A stretch of DNA of 64,000 nucleotides from Fragum whitleyi (taxonomy: Eukaryota > Mollusca > Bivalvia > Cardiida > Cardiidae): positions 92,070,901 through 92,134,900 of the forward strand of contig OX411544.1 of NCBI GenBank assembly GCA_948146395.1. Direction: 5' to 3'. The notes under the pieces are model-generated. The model ran no database searches and was not told the DNA's origin. It saw only the letters and a program-made list of their open reading frames with translations. Position 1 is the stretch's first letter, and every line of letters starts with the position of its first letter. Both the position numbers and the translations under genes were made by a program. Below, piece after piece: positions 45,660 to 56,768 of the stretch.

Positions 45660-45996
45660 TCGACACCAAACCACAGTGAAATTACCATGAATTTTACCCT
45701 GCTTTTGTTCATTTCACCCTATTTGACGTTATTCAAGTAGAGCCCAATGAATGGATCATCATAAAAGTTGCTTAGTAATCATTGGGCAAAAAGATGCACC
45801 TATGAAAAAGTCCACTTTTTTGTCATTTTTGCTTAAAAGAACTAGAATATTCATTGACTAATTTTTCATTTCATGACCAACAAAAGCTATATTTTCACTT
45901 GTGGATTGGCTACTTATGAAAATCTAGCTTTTGGTAGTCACTCTATGAAATGTTGATTGATCTTTAATGGAAAAAAACCGAACAATTATTCTCTAT
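45660..45996 (-). mobile_element. Fold-back element H, minus-strand decayed copy, ending at the exon L acceptor
   Basis: Reads the complement of H: CCCTGCTTTTGTTCATTTCA, CCCTATTTGACGTTATTC, TTTTTGCTTAAAAGAAC, CAACAAAAGCTATATTTTCA, ending CAATTATTCTCTAT at about 45996. Only TTATTCCAG separates it from exon L. Confidence 0.65.
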
Positions 45997-46005
45997 TTAT
46001 TCCAG

Positions 46006-46294
46006 AATTCATGAACTTAAACACTTAACAGAAGTCAAACAGATAGAAGCCCATGAATCAGAAGTGTTATGTTTAGAATACTCACATTGGAAGGATGGTC
46101 CCAAGGTTCTGGCATCATCAAGTCGGGACAGACTCGTACATGTGTACGATACAGAACAGCATTATGGGTTATTACAGACTCTGTCAGATCATTCATCGTC
46201 AATCACTGCTGTCAAGTTTACAGAAACAGACGGACACATGAAAATGTTGACTTGTGGTGCTGATAAATCTATTTTATTCAGGAATTTACAACTG
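46006..46294 (+). CDS. MAPKBP1: MAPKBP1-like exon L (largest exon)
   Basis: Acceptor TTCCAG, donor GTAAGA. One base, then 96 codons ending in phase 0. Includes IHELKHLTEVKQIEAHESEV, LCLEYSH, LASSSRDRLVHVYDT, DHSSSITAVKFTE and CGADKSILFRNLQL: two successive WD repeats. Two other frames are open over part of this exon, but only this frame matches the family. Confidence 0.97.
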
Positions 46295-46629
46295 GTAAGA
46301 ACTTTTTGATAAATATATTGTGCTGATAGTTTGTAGTGATACAAACAATTCTTTGCAATGTTTGCCTTTATATTTTGTATTCCAAATGTCAAAGAACATG
46401 TATATGTTGTATTTAAGAAGAAGTCAATGTTATGCTCACCAGGTTTCCATTTTGTTCCTCTATGTGTTTTTGAGAAATTAAAAGTTACAAAGGCTTATAA
46501 CGAAAACAAAAAATGTTAATTTGCTTAAATATATTGACACTTAGTTTAGCAATTGACCTCTCCAGCACTTAAAAGATAGACCAGACAATTCAATTAAACA
46601 CATATTGAATAAAAAATTCAGATAGACTG

Positions 46630-46862
46630 AGTGTCATTTATTGGGAATCCAGGGAATCAAACTCACGACCTTTTGGTCAAGAGGCTGACACTCTACCTCT
46701 AGAATGGGTTGATAATCATAGACCTATGTGAGATAGCAGCTGGAGGCTAGGAAAGGATGTGGTGAGAGAAATGCCAGGAAACCATGGTTAGGTGCTCCAG
46801 CTGTTGCGATATAACTGAAAAATGTTGAAAGCAGCGTTAAACTCCATTCAATCAATCAATCT
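46630..46862 (+). mobile_element. SINE family S1 copy joined to an inverted tRNA-like head
   Basis: 46695-46862 is a standard plus-strand S1 body (GATAGCAGCTGGAGGCTAGG to AAACTCCATTCAATCAATC). The preceding 46635-46694 reads GGGAATCAAACTCACGACCT ... GAGGCTGACACTCTACC, a tRNA-like A/B-box pair in the opposite orientation. Confidence 0.65.
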
Positions 46863-47093
46863 ACCTCCTTACCACGGACATCACACAATACACAACACTT
46901 AATTGGGTGATCCTTTTTGCTTGAGGGTCTTATTCTTTTATGACCCATAATGTTAGATGATATGCAGATATAGACAATAAGCAATATTGAATATGATTAT
47001 ATAGAGAAGTCGAATGATTATTCATGGTTCAAAAAGTTTCTATTTGTGTTAGTCTGCACAAAATTGTCTTATTTGGGTAATAGGTTATATTTC

Positions 47094-47156
47094 GATAGCT
47101 CAGCTTGAATCATTTTAAACTGCTTTAGGCAGTTACAACAGTTTTGTGCCAAACCA
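47094..47156. repeat. Palindrome family F, decayed copy before exon M
   Basis: GATAGCTCAGCTTGAATCAT, AACTGCTTTAGGCAGTTAC, AACAGTTTTGTGCCAAACCA. Ends about 40 bases upstream of exon M. Confidence 0.5.
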
Positions 47157-47195
47157 TTGATTTGTGCTATAAAGAAGATGTATAAATGTTTCCAG

Positions 47196-47314
47196 GATCC
47201 AGACTTTCAATTTGTACTGGGTGACCATCTAGTTGAGAAGATGACCCTGTATGATATGGACGTAGAACCTTCACAGAAATTTGCTGCTATAGCTTGTCAG
47301 GATAGAAATGTGAG
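47196..47314 (+). CDS. MAPKBP1: MAPKBP1-like exon M
   Basis: Acceptor TTTCCAG, donor GTAAGA. 39 codons plus AG that joins exon N to give Arg. Contains [20 protein letters not shown] and QDRNVR, matching the family's '[18 protein letters not shown]' segment. The first residues ([11 protein letters not shown]) are a variable insertion. Confidence 0.95.
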
Positions 47315-47651
47315 GTAAGAAAAATCTGGGCCATTTTAACTTTTGTGAAACATTTGAATCTATATTTAGTGGGCTTGATAAACTCAATGCAGTTATATTA
47401 TCAATGTGATCACATGGTGTCATCATTTTGCCCAATTGCATATCCACAAAATCAATGACAAGTCCCAGATTTACATCTGATTACCTTGATCTGTGAATTG
47501 TGTAAGAAATACAAGTTCAATTTTGTGTCTCCTCATGTATGGATTGGGGCATATTGTTTTATTAGTGTCTTTACTTCTTTATTGTCTGTCAGTAAAAATT
47601 TGACCCTTTAGCTAAACATTTTCTCATAACATTTTTTGCCAATAGTGTTTT

Positions 47652-49551
47652 TAGCTCCAATGGCCGAAGGCCAGCGAGCTATTGTCATGGCGTTGTGTCC
47701 GTCGTGCGTGCGTCCGTGCGTAAACTTTTCTTTAAACATCTTCTCCTAAACCAATGGGTGGATTTTGACGAAACTTGGCCAGAATGTTCCTTGGGTGACC
47801 CTCTTTTAAAGTTGTTCAAGAAATTTGGATTGACCCCCAAATATGGGCGTGGCAGGGCGGAGCTTCTTTTGACTCGGAAATCTTTGAACGACATCTCCTC
47901 CTGAACCATGGGGTCGATTTCAATGAAACTTTAGCAGAATGTTCCTAGGGTGACCCTCTTCTAAAGTTGTTCAAGAAATTTGGATTGACCCCCAAATATG
48001 GGCGTGGCAGGGCGTGTTATTTTGACCCCGAAATCTTTGAACAACATCTCCTGAACCATTTAGCCAATTTCTATGAAACTTTACCAGAATGTTCCTTGGG
48101 TGACCCTCTTCTAAAGTTGTTGAAGAAATTGGGATTGACCCCCAAATATGGGCGTGGCAGGGCGGGGCTTATTTTGACCCCGAAATCTTTGAACGACATC
48201 TCCTCCTGAACCATTGGGCGGATTTCTATGAAACTTTACCAGAATGTTCCTTGGGTGACCCTCTTCTAAAATTGTTAAAAAAAAATTTGATTGACCCCCC
48301 AAATGTGGGCGTGGCAGGATGGGGCTTATTTTGACCCTGAAATCTTTGAACAACATCTCCTCCTGAACTGTTTGGCCGATTTCAATGAAACTTTACCAGA
48401 ATGTTCCTAGGGTGACCCTCTTTTAAAGTCGTTCAAGAAATTTGGATTGACCCCCAAATATGGGCGTGGCAGTGTTTGGCTTATTTTGACCCCCGAAATC
48501 TTTGAACGACATTCTTTCTTGAATCATTGGGCCGATTTCAATGCAACATTACTATAATGTTCTTGGGTGACTCTCTTCCAAAGTTGTTCAAGAAATTCAG
48601 ATTGACACCCAAATATGGGCGTGGCAGGGCGGGGCTTATTTTGAGTCTGAAATTTTGGACTGATATCTCCTCCTGAGCCTTTGGATTGTTTTCAATAAGA
48701 CTGTATTAGAATGTTCCTTGGATGACCCTCTTCAAAACTTGTTTATGAAATTTTGAGTGGATGAGATCCACGCCCGGTCAGAATGGTCATAAAAGGTTCA
48801 ATTCTGAGTGACCATTAATACAACTGTCAAAGAGACGCATTATGTTCTGATTTACACAATATATATAATGTTGAACAGCCGGTAGTTACTTAACTCTGTC
48901 AAGGTCGGTACGCACATGCGATAGTGTAACAACTTTCAAAATCAATTTCTCAGAATATAATCAGTGGATATCAACCAAATTTCACTTGAATGATCTCAAG
49001 TGACCCTTTATCAGTATACCAAAAAGGTTTTGTGATCAGATGAAAAATAGGTCTTTTATGGGCGGAGGTCATTTCTCTATATGTTGTATAGTGGAGACTT
49101 TGAAAATCATTTTCTCAGAATGTAACTGATAGATATCATTCAAATTGCACTGGAATTATCCTTGAGTGACCCTATATCAGTCCATCAAATATTTTTGTGA
49201 TTGGATGAAAAATATGGAATTTATGGGCGGAGGTCATTTCTCTACATCTTATATAGTGGAAATTTTGAAAATCTTTTTCTCAGTTTATAACTGATGGATA
49301 TCAATCAAACATTATTGGTATGATCCTTGGATGACCCATTATTATGCAACCAAATGTTATTGTGATTGGATGAAAAATATGTCTTTTATTGGCGGAGGTC
49401 ATTTCTTTATATGTTAAAAGTGGAAAATTTGAATAGTTTTTTCAACATCAGTAGAACCCAAAATATCTCAAAGTCTAGTCAAGCATTTTATTTGCTATTA
49501 CAAGAATTTCAAGCCTGTGGAGCGACTCAAGCCATTCATGGCTTTCTAGTT
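47652..49551. mobile_element. Pearl-like element P8 (composite P6/P7 core plus P9 core)
   Basis: AGCTCCAATGGCCGAAGGCC hairpin, GTGCGTGCGTCCGTGCG tract, seven P7-type units with AAATATGGGCGTGGCAGG to about 48750, an unrelated ~185-bp stretch (48755-48935), then P9-type units (TCATTTCTCTATATGTTGTA) and the P9-type end GGAGCGACTCAAGCCATTCA / TGGCTTTCTAGTT. Start and end come from what elsewhere are different families. Confidence 0.7.
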
Positions 49552-49780
49552 CAGTAGTCAGAATCAACTTAGTTGTAAGAATAACCTTCCTGACATATGT
49601 AAAGTTGATAGGATTGACTGACCACCACAAAGGCCTGCCTTTTTTATGCCATTCAAGAAAAGCTATGGTGAATATAGTGAAAAATGAGAAAAAAAATGTA
49701 ATTAGCAAGTTCTTGATTTTTGATTATCCTATATAAATTTATTAGCAACCCCTTTGAATTTAGGTCATTTTGATTTGCAG

Positions 49781-50032
49781 GGTATATAATGTAAAGACAG
49801 GCAAGAAGAAGAAGGAGTATAAAGGGTCACTAGGGGACGATGGGACCTTGTTGAAAATGAAGTTGGATCCTTCTGGCTCGTATGCAGCAACTAGTTGTAG
49901 TGATAAAAATCTCTGTGTGTTGGACTTTTATACGGGTGAATTAGTAGCGACTATGTACGGACATTCGGAAATAGCTACTGATGTGAGATTTATGAACGAT
50001 CTGAAACATATGATATCAACATCTGGAGATGG
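49781..50032 (+). CDS. MAPKBP1: MAPKBP1-like exon N
   Basis: Acceptor TTTGCAG, donor GTAGGT. One base, 83 codons, then GG that joins exon O to give Gly. Contains [60 protein letters not shown], and MISTSGDG. This is the most conserved part of the second propeller. Confidence 0.97.
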
Positions 50033-50572
50033 GTAGGTTGTAAACATTTTCCCCATTTATCGAAATATTTATCTTGTCCAAATTTAAAGAGGTCATAGAC
50101 AACAATTAAAATTAAGATGCAATTGAAATAATATCATACTATTAGGTAAAAATGTACAAAGGAGAAATTTCTTTGTATAAGCAATTTCCTTATTTCTGAT
50201 AATATTTTCTCAAGTATGAATGACAGGAACCTAAAATTATTCTACCAATACTTTTAAAGAAGAGGGGGTGGGGGGTTATACTGGTTAATCCCTGTCCTTA
50301 ACCAAAACTTTTATTGCACTTTTCTCAGCTACAATTAATCACAGTAACTGAAAACTTGGTATGGTGTATCAGCTAGACTTCCATTGAATTCATGTGAATG
50401 GGTTGTCTACATACTTTTATACAACGTTGGTAATTTCGAACTAATTGTGGTATAATACAAATTTTTTGTCACACTTTTCTCAGTAAGTATGAATCATAAC
50501 AACTTTAAGCTTGGTAAAGTCAGATTGAGGTCCTATACATCATACAAAATTCAGGTCTGTTGGTTATCTTAT

Positions 50573-50985
50573 CTACAGTTAGTAACATCGTGAAATTGAC
50601 AAGGTGATTTTTGAATGATTATGGAATGAAATTGAATGAGTGAGCGGAGCAAGTTTTGAGTGAAATTTAAGGGAGGTAATCAAATTTAGCTAATTTTGTT
50701 CAGGATGAACAAAATTAGCAAAATGTATTACCTCCCTTTTATAAAAAGCTCTATAAATAGCTTCATAGTTCTTCAAGAACCAATCAAACACTTAAAATTT
50801 CAATTATGTCAGTGAAATTGCGATTTGGTTCTTACTGTATCCATTTAGAAGGTCGTTGTTGATCTTATAAATTTTAGTAATTTTGAGGGGTTTGAGTGCG
50901 TGTTTGGAATGAAAGAATGGAATGCTAAGTGAGCAATTTAGAATGTTTTGGTTGAGATTAATGTCAATTTCACAATGGCCTAACA
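50573..50985. mobile_element. MITE family L, copy 3
   Basis: GTTAGTAACATCGTGAAATT to AATGTCAATTTCACAATGGC as TIRs. Inner hairpin GGGAGGTAATCAAATTTAGC / TGTATTACCTCCCTTTTATA flanks GTTCAGGATGAAC. Confidence 0.75.
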
Positions 50986-51799
50986 GTACCTCCTGTTTTA
51001 AAACAATTTAATTTCCCTACGTTAGATGGTGAAATACAAAATTTTGGTGAACTTTGTCAGCGACTATAATCACAGCTCGTTCATTATACTCCCCAATACT
51101 AGGTGATAGCTTGTCGGTCAGTCAGTTGCTCAGTTCATTAGTCTAGCATTATTTTTATTTTCTGGGAGTTTTCTCAGACACCATTACAGCTACACCCATG
51201 AAATTAACACCTGCAATTTTGAAGCTCATAGTATGATTGGTCGCTTAATTTTCTCCCCTTCTACTTGTCGTTTTCACAACAAAATTTAAATTATAGAGGA
51301 TAAGCAATATTTGACAGCAGTATTCATTCAACATAGTATGTTCAGGACATTTTTTATAAGTTTACTTGTGTGCCAAATAAGTACATCTGCACAAGTCTTT
51401 CTTTTTGCCTTCTGTATACACTAAAATCTACTAAGGATATACCCCCAAACCTTATTTCTGTTAAATTTAGATATTTTTGCCAAAAATTTTAACTTTTTGG
51501 GTCTTTTCAATCTGTCTTGCTTTATTTTTCCACACATCTTCGGGCATTTAGAAAGCAGGCAGTGTTGGCTTAGATTAGACTGTATGGGTGTGAAGGCTGA
51601 TCTCTGTCTAAGTCTTCCTACATTTTGAGTTCAGGAATATACATAAATATCTTTGCATGAATTTCTTCATGAGTTATTCCCTAATGCTAGAGAGATTATC
51701 TTTAAATGATTTTTTTTGTACAGGAGTTGTTTCCCTTGTGTTGTACCTTTATTTATGAATTTGATGTTGAGCTTTCTTGTTAGTCTTTATTTATTTTTT
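50986..51799. other. Intron N-O gap with weak pearl-like remnant
   Basis: 51085-51300 (ATTATACTCCCCAATACTAG, GTCGGTCAGTCAGTTGCTCA) resembles the TATTTGGGG-hairpin family at 6925. The remainder is unrecognised. 53976-54389 is also unrecognised. Confidence 0.4.
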
Positions 51800-52614
51800 T
51801 AGCTCACTTGACTAATTCCAGCTTAGCTTATGTCATGGACAGGTTTTCTATCGTGAGTCTGTGTGTCAGTGCATCCGTGCCTAAACCTTTCATTTAAACA
51901 TCTTCTCCTCTGAAACTACTGGGCAGAATGCAACCAAATTTCACAGGAATGATCCTGGGGATGTGCTCTCTCAGATTCCTTCAAGAAATTCTGATTGGGT
52001 CAATAACTTTGGCACTACAGGCCGTTGAGGAAAAGGGGCCTACAATGGTGAAATATAACAAAATCTTCTCCTTTGAAACTACTGGTCAGAATTTAACCAA
52101 ACTGTACAGAAATATCCCTCAGGACATGGTCTTTCAGATTCCTTCATTAAATTAAGATCGGGTTTTTAACGTGGGCAATAATGCTTTTCATGCCACAAGA
52201 AAATGGGCCACACATGTTGAAATATGAAATAACATTCTCTGAAACCACTGGTAAGAATTCAATCAAACTTTACAGAAATAATCCTTAGGACATGCTCTTT
52301 CGGATTAATTCGTTAAATTATGATTGTGTTGATATTTTGGGCGCTATGGACTGACATGTCCTTAAAAAGGGGAACCCAAATGGTGAAATTCAAAAAATAA
52401 TTTCTCTGAAACCACTGGTCAGAATTTAACCAAACTTTAGAGCAATGATCATCAAGACATGCTCTTTCAGATTCCCTCATTAAATTATGTTTGGGTTTAT
52501 AGCATGGGCAATAATGCTTTTCATGTCACCAGTAAATGGGCCACACATGGTGAAATATAAAGAAAATATTCTCTAAAACTATTGTATACAATTAAACCTT
52601 ACTTCACCAGAATT
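51800..52614. mobile_element. Decayed pearl-like element P13
   Basis: AGCTCACTTGACTAATTCCA start, GTCTGTGTGTCAGTGCATCC, ~175-bp units with 'CTCTGAAACTACTGGGCAGA' (three to four). The 3' end is not identified because it runs into the next element. Confidence 0.55.
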
Positions 52615-53549
52615 TTTTTGGTGCTCAAGGTGAGCTTTTGATGGATGCCTGTTGTGCGTAGTCTGTTGTCTGAGTGTCAACATTTACCTTGTATACACTC
52701 TAGAGGCCACTTTCTTGTCTGATCAACCAGAAATTTGTTCAGATTCATTGTCATGATTACAACTCAAATGAGTCCGAAATTGGGTCATTTGGGGTCAAAA
52801 ACTAGGTCATGGAGTCAAATCTTAGAAAAACCTTGTTTGCACTCTAGTGGCCACATTTTTTGCCCGATTAACCTGTAAATTGGTCAGAATGATTATCTTG
52901 GTGCAGTATTGAATAAGTTCAAACTTGCAAACTGGGGTAAAAAATTATTTCACAGGGTCAAACGTAAAAAAACCTTGTATGCACTCTAGAGGCAACATTC
53001 TTTGCCCAATCAAGGTGAAAATTGAATAAGTCCAAAATTGGGTCAACTTGGGTAAAAAATTATTTCACAGGGTCAAATTTAATAAAAAAAAACCCTGGTG
53101 TGCACTCTAGAGGTTACATATTTTGCCAAATCAACTTGAAAATTGGCAAAAAGAATTGCCTAGACGTATAGATTTTGTTTGTTTGTTTGAATGGACTTTT
53201 ATGCTGCTTTCAACATTTTTCAGTTATATGGCGGAGGCTGGAGCACCTTACAATGGATTCTTGGTATTTCTAACACCAGTACTACCATTACATCCTTTCC
53301 TAGCCTCCAGCTGCTATCACACATACGTCTACAATTTTCAACCATTTGGTAGGAGACAAATAGTTAGAAAGAGTGAGTGCCCAGGACCTCTAGATTTGCA
53401 CTCTGACCAACTGAGCTATGAAGGTAGCTCTAGTTGTATAGAAGCAACAGCATTGTTTCGCATAGTGACCATTCATCATCTTTTTACAAAACCTAAATTA
53501 AATAATTCATTCAGATGAACAATTTAGGGCCACAATGGCCCTCTTGTTA
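52615..53549. mobile_element. Pearl-like element P14 (P10 family, decayed), interrupted by a SINE
   Basis: GGTGCTCAAGGTGAGCTTTT start remnant, TGCACTCTAGAGGCCACAT units at about 52694, 52840, 52983 and 53103, end AGGGCCACAATGGCCCTCTTGTT. A minus-strand S1 SINE lies at 53173-53435. Confidence 0.65.
53173..53435 (-). mobile_element. SINE family S1, full-length, minus strand, 7-bp target duplication
   Basis: On the minus strand: head ATAGCTCAGTTGGTCAGAGT (A-box type), CTATTTGTCTCCTACCAAAT, AGCAGCTGGAGGCTAGGAAA, ATGGTAGTACTGGTGTTAGA, tail TCCATTCAAACAAACAAAC. Direct GTATAGA at 53166-53172 and 53436-53442. It opens a 131-codon frame on the plus strand that is not a gene. Confidence 0.82.
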
Positions 53550-53612
53550 AACAAGAAAAAATTGTATTTTCAAAATAAATTCTGACTAATAATCAGAGCA
53601 TCCAGTGTTTTC

Positions 53613-53667
53613 AGCACTTTGATTTTTATACATTTTTGCCAAAGTTTATATTCAGCATGACAAGGGT
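53613..53667. mobile_element. piggyBac-like MITE fragment (family M)
   Basis: TTCAGCACTTTGATTTTTAT ... TATATTCAGCATGACAAGGG, the right end of family M without the rest. Confidence 0.6.
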
Positions 53668-53688
53668 TTATTTGTAGAGGATATTAAG

Positions 53689-53975
53689 TACTGTATTTCC
53701 TCTTATAACAGCACCTTCCCTTATATTAGCACCCCTACATTATTTACTAAGAAAACCCACTTCAAACTTTAATGCCAAAATTTAAGGATCTTTTTGAGCA
53801 ATCTTCTCTAATGTGAGATGAATTTCCTCTAAACAATCATGTATAGAGGAAGTTCACCTCAAATTAATGGGAAGACATCAATAAAAGTGCTTTTTAAATC
53901 AGAAAACACATACTTAAAAGCTCTCTGGCCAGTTAGGTACAGCTCCTGGGAGCTTTTATTAGGAGAAATACGGTA
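53689..53975. mobile_element. MITE family T, copy 5 (intact)
   Basis: TA-CTGTATTTCCTCTTATAA and GCTTTTATTAGGAGAAATAC-GGTA. 287 bp with both TA. Reference for the P10 insertion in copy 4. Confidence 0.8.
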
Positions 53976-54389
53976 AATGGTTGATACTAATATATTGAAC
54001 TTCCTTAATTAGTCAGATTAAGGAAAGACCTGTATTGTATTGAGACAAATGAGTGATGGGTTAATCATTACCTTAATGACATCAGCTGGTATTGATTTTA
54101 CTTGGAAACACATGGACATTTTACAATATTAACTTATGGATCAACTATTATTAGCAATGAATTGTACTGGAAGGAGCTAGCTAGGTGTTTTATCAATTGA
54201 TAAGGATTAAGGTAATTTAAAATAGTTTAAACAATTGGTTTGCAATTTTTAGATTGGAGATGTATTTTTTGCAGTTGTCAGTCAGTTATACATTATTCAA
54301 TTGAATAATGTTGCAGACAACAATCCAGAGAAATCCTTCATTATATCATCAGCTTTTAAATTTGAGTTTGGGAAAGCCCATTTTCTTTT

Positions 54390-54720
54390 ATGCTTTTCAG
54401 TGGTTTATCAAGGAAAAACGGTAGAGTGTCACTTGATAATCTCACTTCAAAAACAGTGAAATGATCAAAATGACACATGATTATGTTGCCTAGTTATTGC
54501 AGTTTATGTAAATTTGTCCCAAAATTTTCTCATTTAGCCCCATTTTCGCAGTAAAGAAATAGAATAATCATTTTTTTTGTGTGTAAGATAGATGAATCTT
54601 TCATTTTGTGAACAACAAAAACTATATATTCACTTGTGGCTCTGTAAATAAAGCTTTTGTTGTTTACTAAATGAGTTAAATCGATGTGACTCTGAAACAA
54701 ACAACTATTCTCTGTATAAA
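54390..54720 (-). mobile_element. Fold-back element H, minus-strand decayed copy
   Basis: AGTGGTTTATCAAGGAAAAA, TGTCACTTGATAATCTCACT, GAACAACAAAAACTATATAT, ending ACAACTATTCTCTGTATA. Confidence 0.7.
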
Positions 54721-54758
54721 TGTAACAGGTAATTTCTCCTTCACCAAAATAACTGAAT

Positions 54759-54995
54759 CCTTGTTGTGCTGAATAAATTTTGGCTAGAAATTTCATCAAA
54801 ATCAAAGGGCAAAATTCACTGAAAGTACCAATTTTAGGTCAATTTTTATTTGAAAAACTAAATCTATTGACAGTTCTGGTTTGAAAATGAGAAACAGATG
54901 GTGTAGACTACCATCAGACTGCACATATGTGCAAGCTGATGTTTGTCTACAACTCCTGCCAAAGCAGTAATATTCCGGGCTCAGCATGACAAGGG
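54759..54995. mobile_element. piggyBac-like MITE (family M), copy 4
   Basis: CCTTGTTGTGCTGAATAAAT ... GCTCAGCATGACAAGGG followed by TTAA at 54996-54999; the left TTAA is mutated. The same length class (237 bp) as copies 1 and 2. Confidence 0.78.
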
Positions 54996-55154
54996 TTAAA
55001 ATACAAATTGTATCAATAATAATAATAATCTGAAGAAGTTTATCAGTGATTCCATTCTTGATGTTTTGAATATAATTCTTTATCAAAATTGCGTTAGAAT
55101 CAAGGGACTGGAAGCATCGGAAGGCCTATTTACCATTTAGCATTTTTTAATCAG

Positions 55155-55292
55155 AAGAGCAGCTGGAGGCTAGGAAAGGATGAGATGGTTGTACTGGTGG
55201 GAGCAAAACCAGGAATCCATTATTAGGTGCTCCAGCATCCGCGATATAACTGAAAAAAATGTTGAAAGGGGCATAAAACTCCATTCAATTTA
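55155..55292 (+). mobile_element. SINE family S1, headless copy
   Basis: AGCAGCTGGAGGCTAGGAAA, ACCAGGAATCCATTATTAGG, TGCTCCAGCATCCGCGATAT, AACTCCATTCAATTT. Confidence 0.68.
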
Positions 55293-55647
55293 ATCAGAAG
55301 ATTAAAGAATTCTTTGCTATGATCAGACTGCTCATGTCAGCACATCCATCGGTATGTCTGTCTGTTCACTTCTTGTCAATGCAACTTCTACAATTGTGGA
55401 CACATTTGAATGAAATTTTCACAGGCTGTTCCTTGTTACCTTAACTTGTATGTATTGTCTGGGGTTGGATATCCCTGGCAGAATTTTTGTTGCATTATTT
55501 TGTGACTCTGTCCATTCCTTCTTCCCAAAAAAGCTATATGATGATAAGATGATTGTGTTATGAAATGCAGATTACAAGAAAAAATTCACATACAATTCCC
55601 CATTCTTATCATGATGGATTTTGATTGTAAATGTTGTATATTTACAG

Positions 55648-55752
55648 ATGTATATTCATATGGAGATTACCCAAGGAAATGACAGAACAAATGCAGAATA
55701 GATTACAAGAAATGGGAAAAGCACAATATCTTATAGCTAATGGTAGCATTAA
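55648..55752 (+). CDS. MAPKBP1: MAPKBP1-like exon O (end of propeller 2)
   Basis: Acceptor TTTACAG, donor GTAAGT. One base, 34 codons, then AA that joins exon P to give Lys. CIFIWRLPKEMTEQMQNRLQ closes the last blade (SGDGCIFIWRL across the junction). It is followed by an amphipathic, probably helical stretch. Confidence 0.95.
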
Positions 55753-56067
55753 GTAAGTATACATGTTTTGTGTTAGCTCAGATGTTTTCTGAGAAAACCA
55801 GAGATTACTTGCTATAGCCTTGCTGTCGTCTTTATCATTGTTGTCCTTGTTGTTGCCATCATGCAATAACTTTGATATTCTGTGATATCTCTAGTTCTAC
55901 TGAAGCCATTCACTTGAAATTTCTTACTGATTTTCACTGTCAAAAGAGGATGCTTTGCTATCAAGGGGGATAACTCTGCTTTTTGTGGAAATTATGCCCC
56001 TTTTTCATCTTATATATTTTATTCACTTTCCAGCACCCAACAGCTGAGTGTGCTCTTATTACAAATC

Positions 56068-56335
56068 TACATCAATAGATTGTGGGCATATTGTTATACA
56101 GTGTCTGTATATCAGTCTGCCGAATCTTAACCTGCAACTTAAACATTCATTTTATTTTAACACTTTTTAAGTAACATACTTATATTTGGTATGAAGATTC
56201 CTCTCAATCCTTCCACATTACTGAAGATCTAGGTCAAGGCCATCTGACATGGTCATAGACATTTATTAAGGTCAAACTTCGAAAAAATAAATTGCTGTTT
56301 TACGGACATTAGCTTTTTATGGAGACATCATGTCT
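56068..56335. repeat. Decayed P2-family pearl-like element
   Basis: ACATCAATAGATTGTGGGCA, TATTGTTATACAGTGTCTGT, AGATCTAGGTCAAGGCCATC, GGTCAAACTTCGAAAAAATA and TTACGGACATTAGC follow the order of P2. Confidence 0.5.
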
Positions 56336-56619
56336 GATTTTTTCCTAATTTATGGTTATTTTTTTAGACTTGTGAGAATAAAATAGATTGTAGGTTGAAA
56401 GTAAAAGAATGTGCAATTAGAAAATGAATTATGGTATTTGGTGAAAAATATTGTGGAAAAGAAGAAATTGCTTGTGACAAGCAATTTCTTCTTTTTTCCA
56501 CAATAATTTCTTAAGTTAAAAAAATCAAAGCTATATATTTTCTGGGGGACTGTAAAGAAAAGAGTTAAGTTGTGTTATTGAAATCTTCAATAGTAAAATT
56601 TCAGTTTGAGAGACAAACA

Positions 56620-56748
56620 GCTCTTATTGTTGTACATATTGTACTAATGCCGAAAATAACAGGAATTTATTGTTGATGTTACAGCTCCTAAAATATAACT
56701 GAAATATTGTTAAGAGAAGTATTTAACCCCATTCAAACAAACAAAATA
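56620..56748 (+). mobile_element. SINE family S1 3' end just upstream of exon P
   Basis: TTATTGTTGATGTTACAGCT, ATATAACTGAAATATTG, then AACCCCATTCAAACAAACAA. Only the last part resembles S1 well. Ends about 20 bases before exon P. Confidence 0.5.
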
Positions 56749-56768
56749 AACGTAATTTTGTTTTACAG

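Noticed and set aside
46069..46263. Alternative 64-codon frame overlapping exon L
   Set aside because: A shadow of the real exon; only the other frame carries WD40 family residues and joins its neighbours in phase.
48755..48935. Unrelated stretch in P8 as a separate transposon
   Set aside because: No inverted ends or target duplication could be seen; it may simply mark a recombination junction.
53123..53518. 131-codon open frame
   Set aside because: It is the plus strand of a minus-strand S1 SINE plus flanking P14 sequence.
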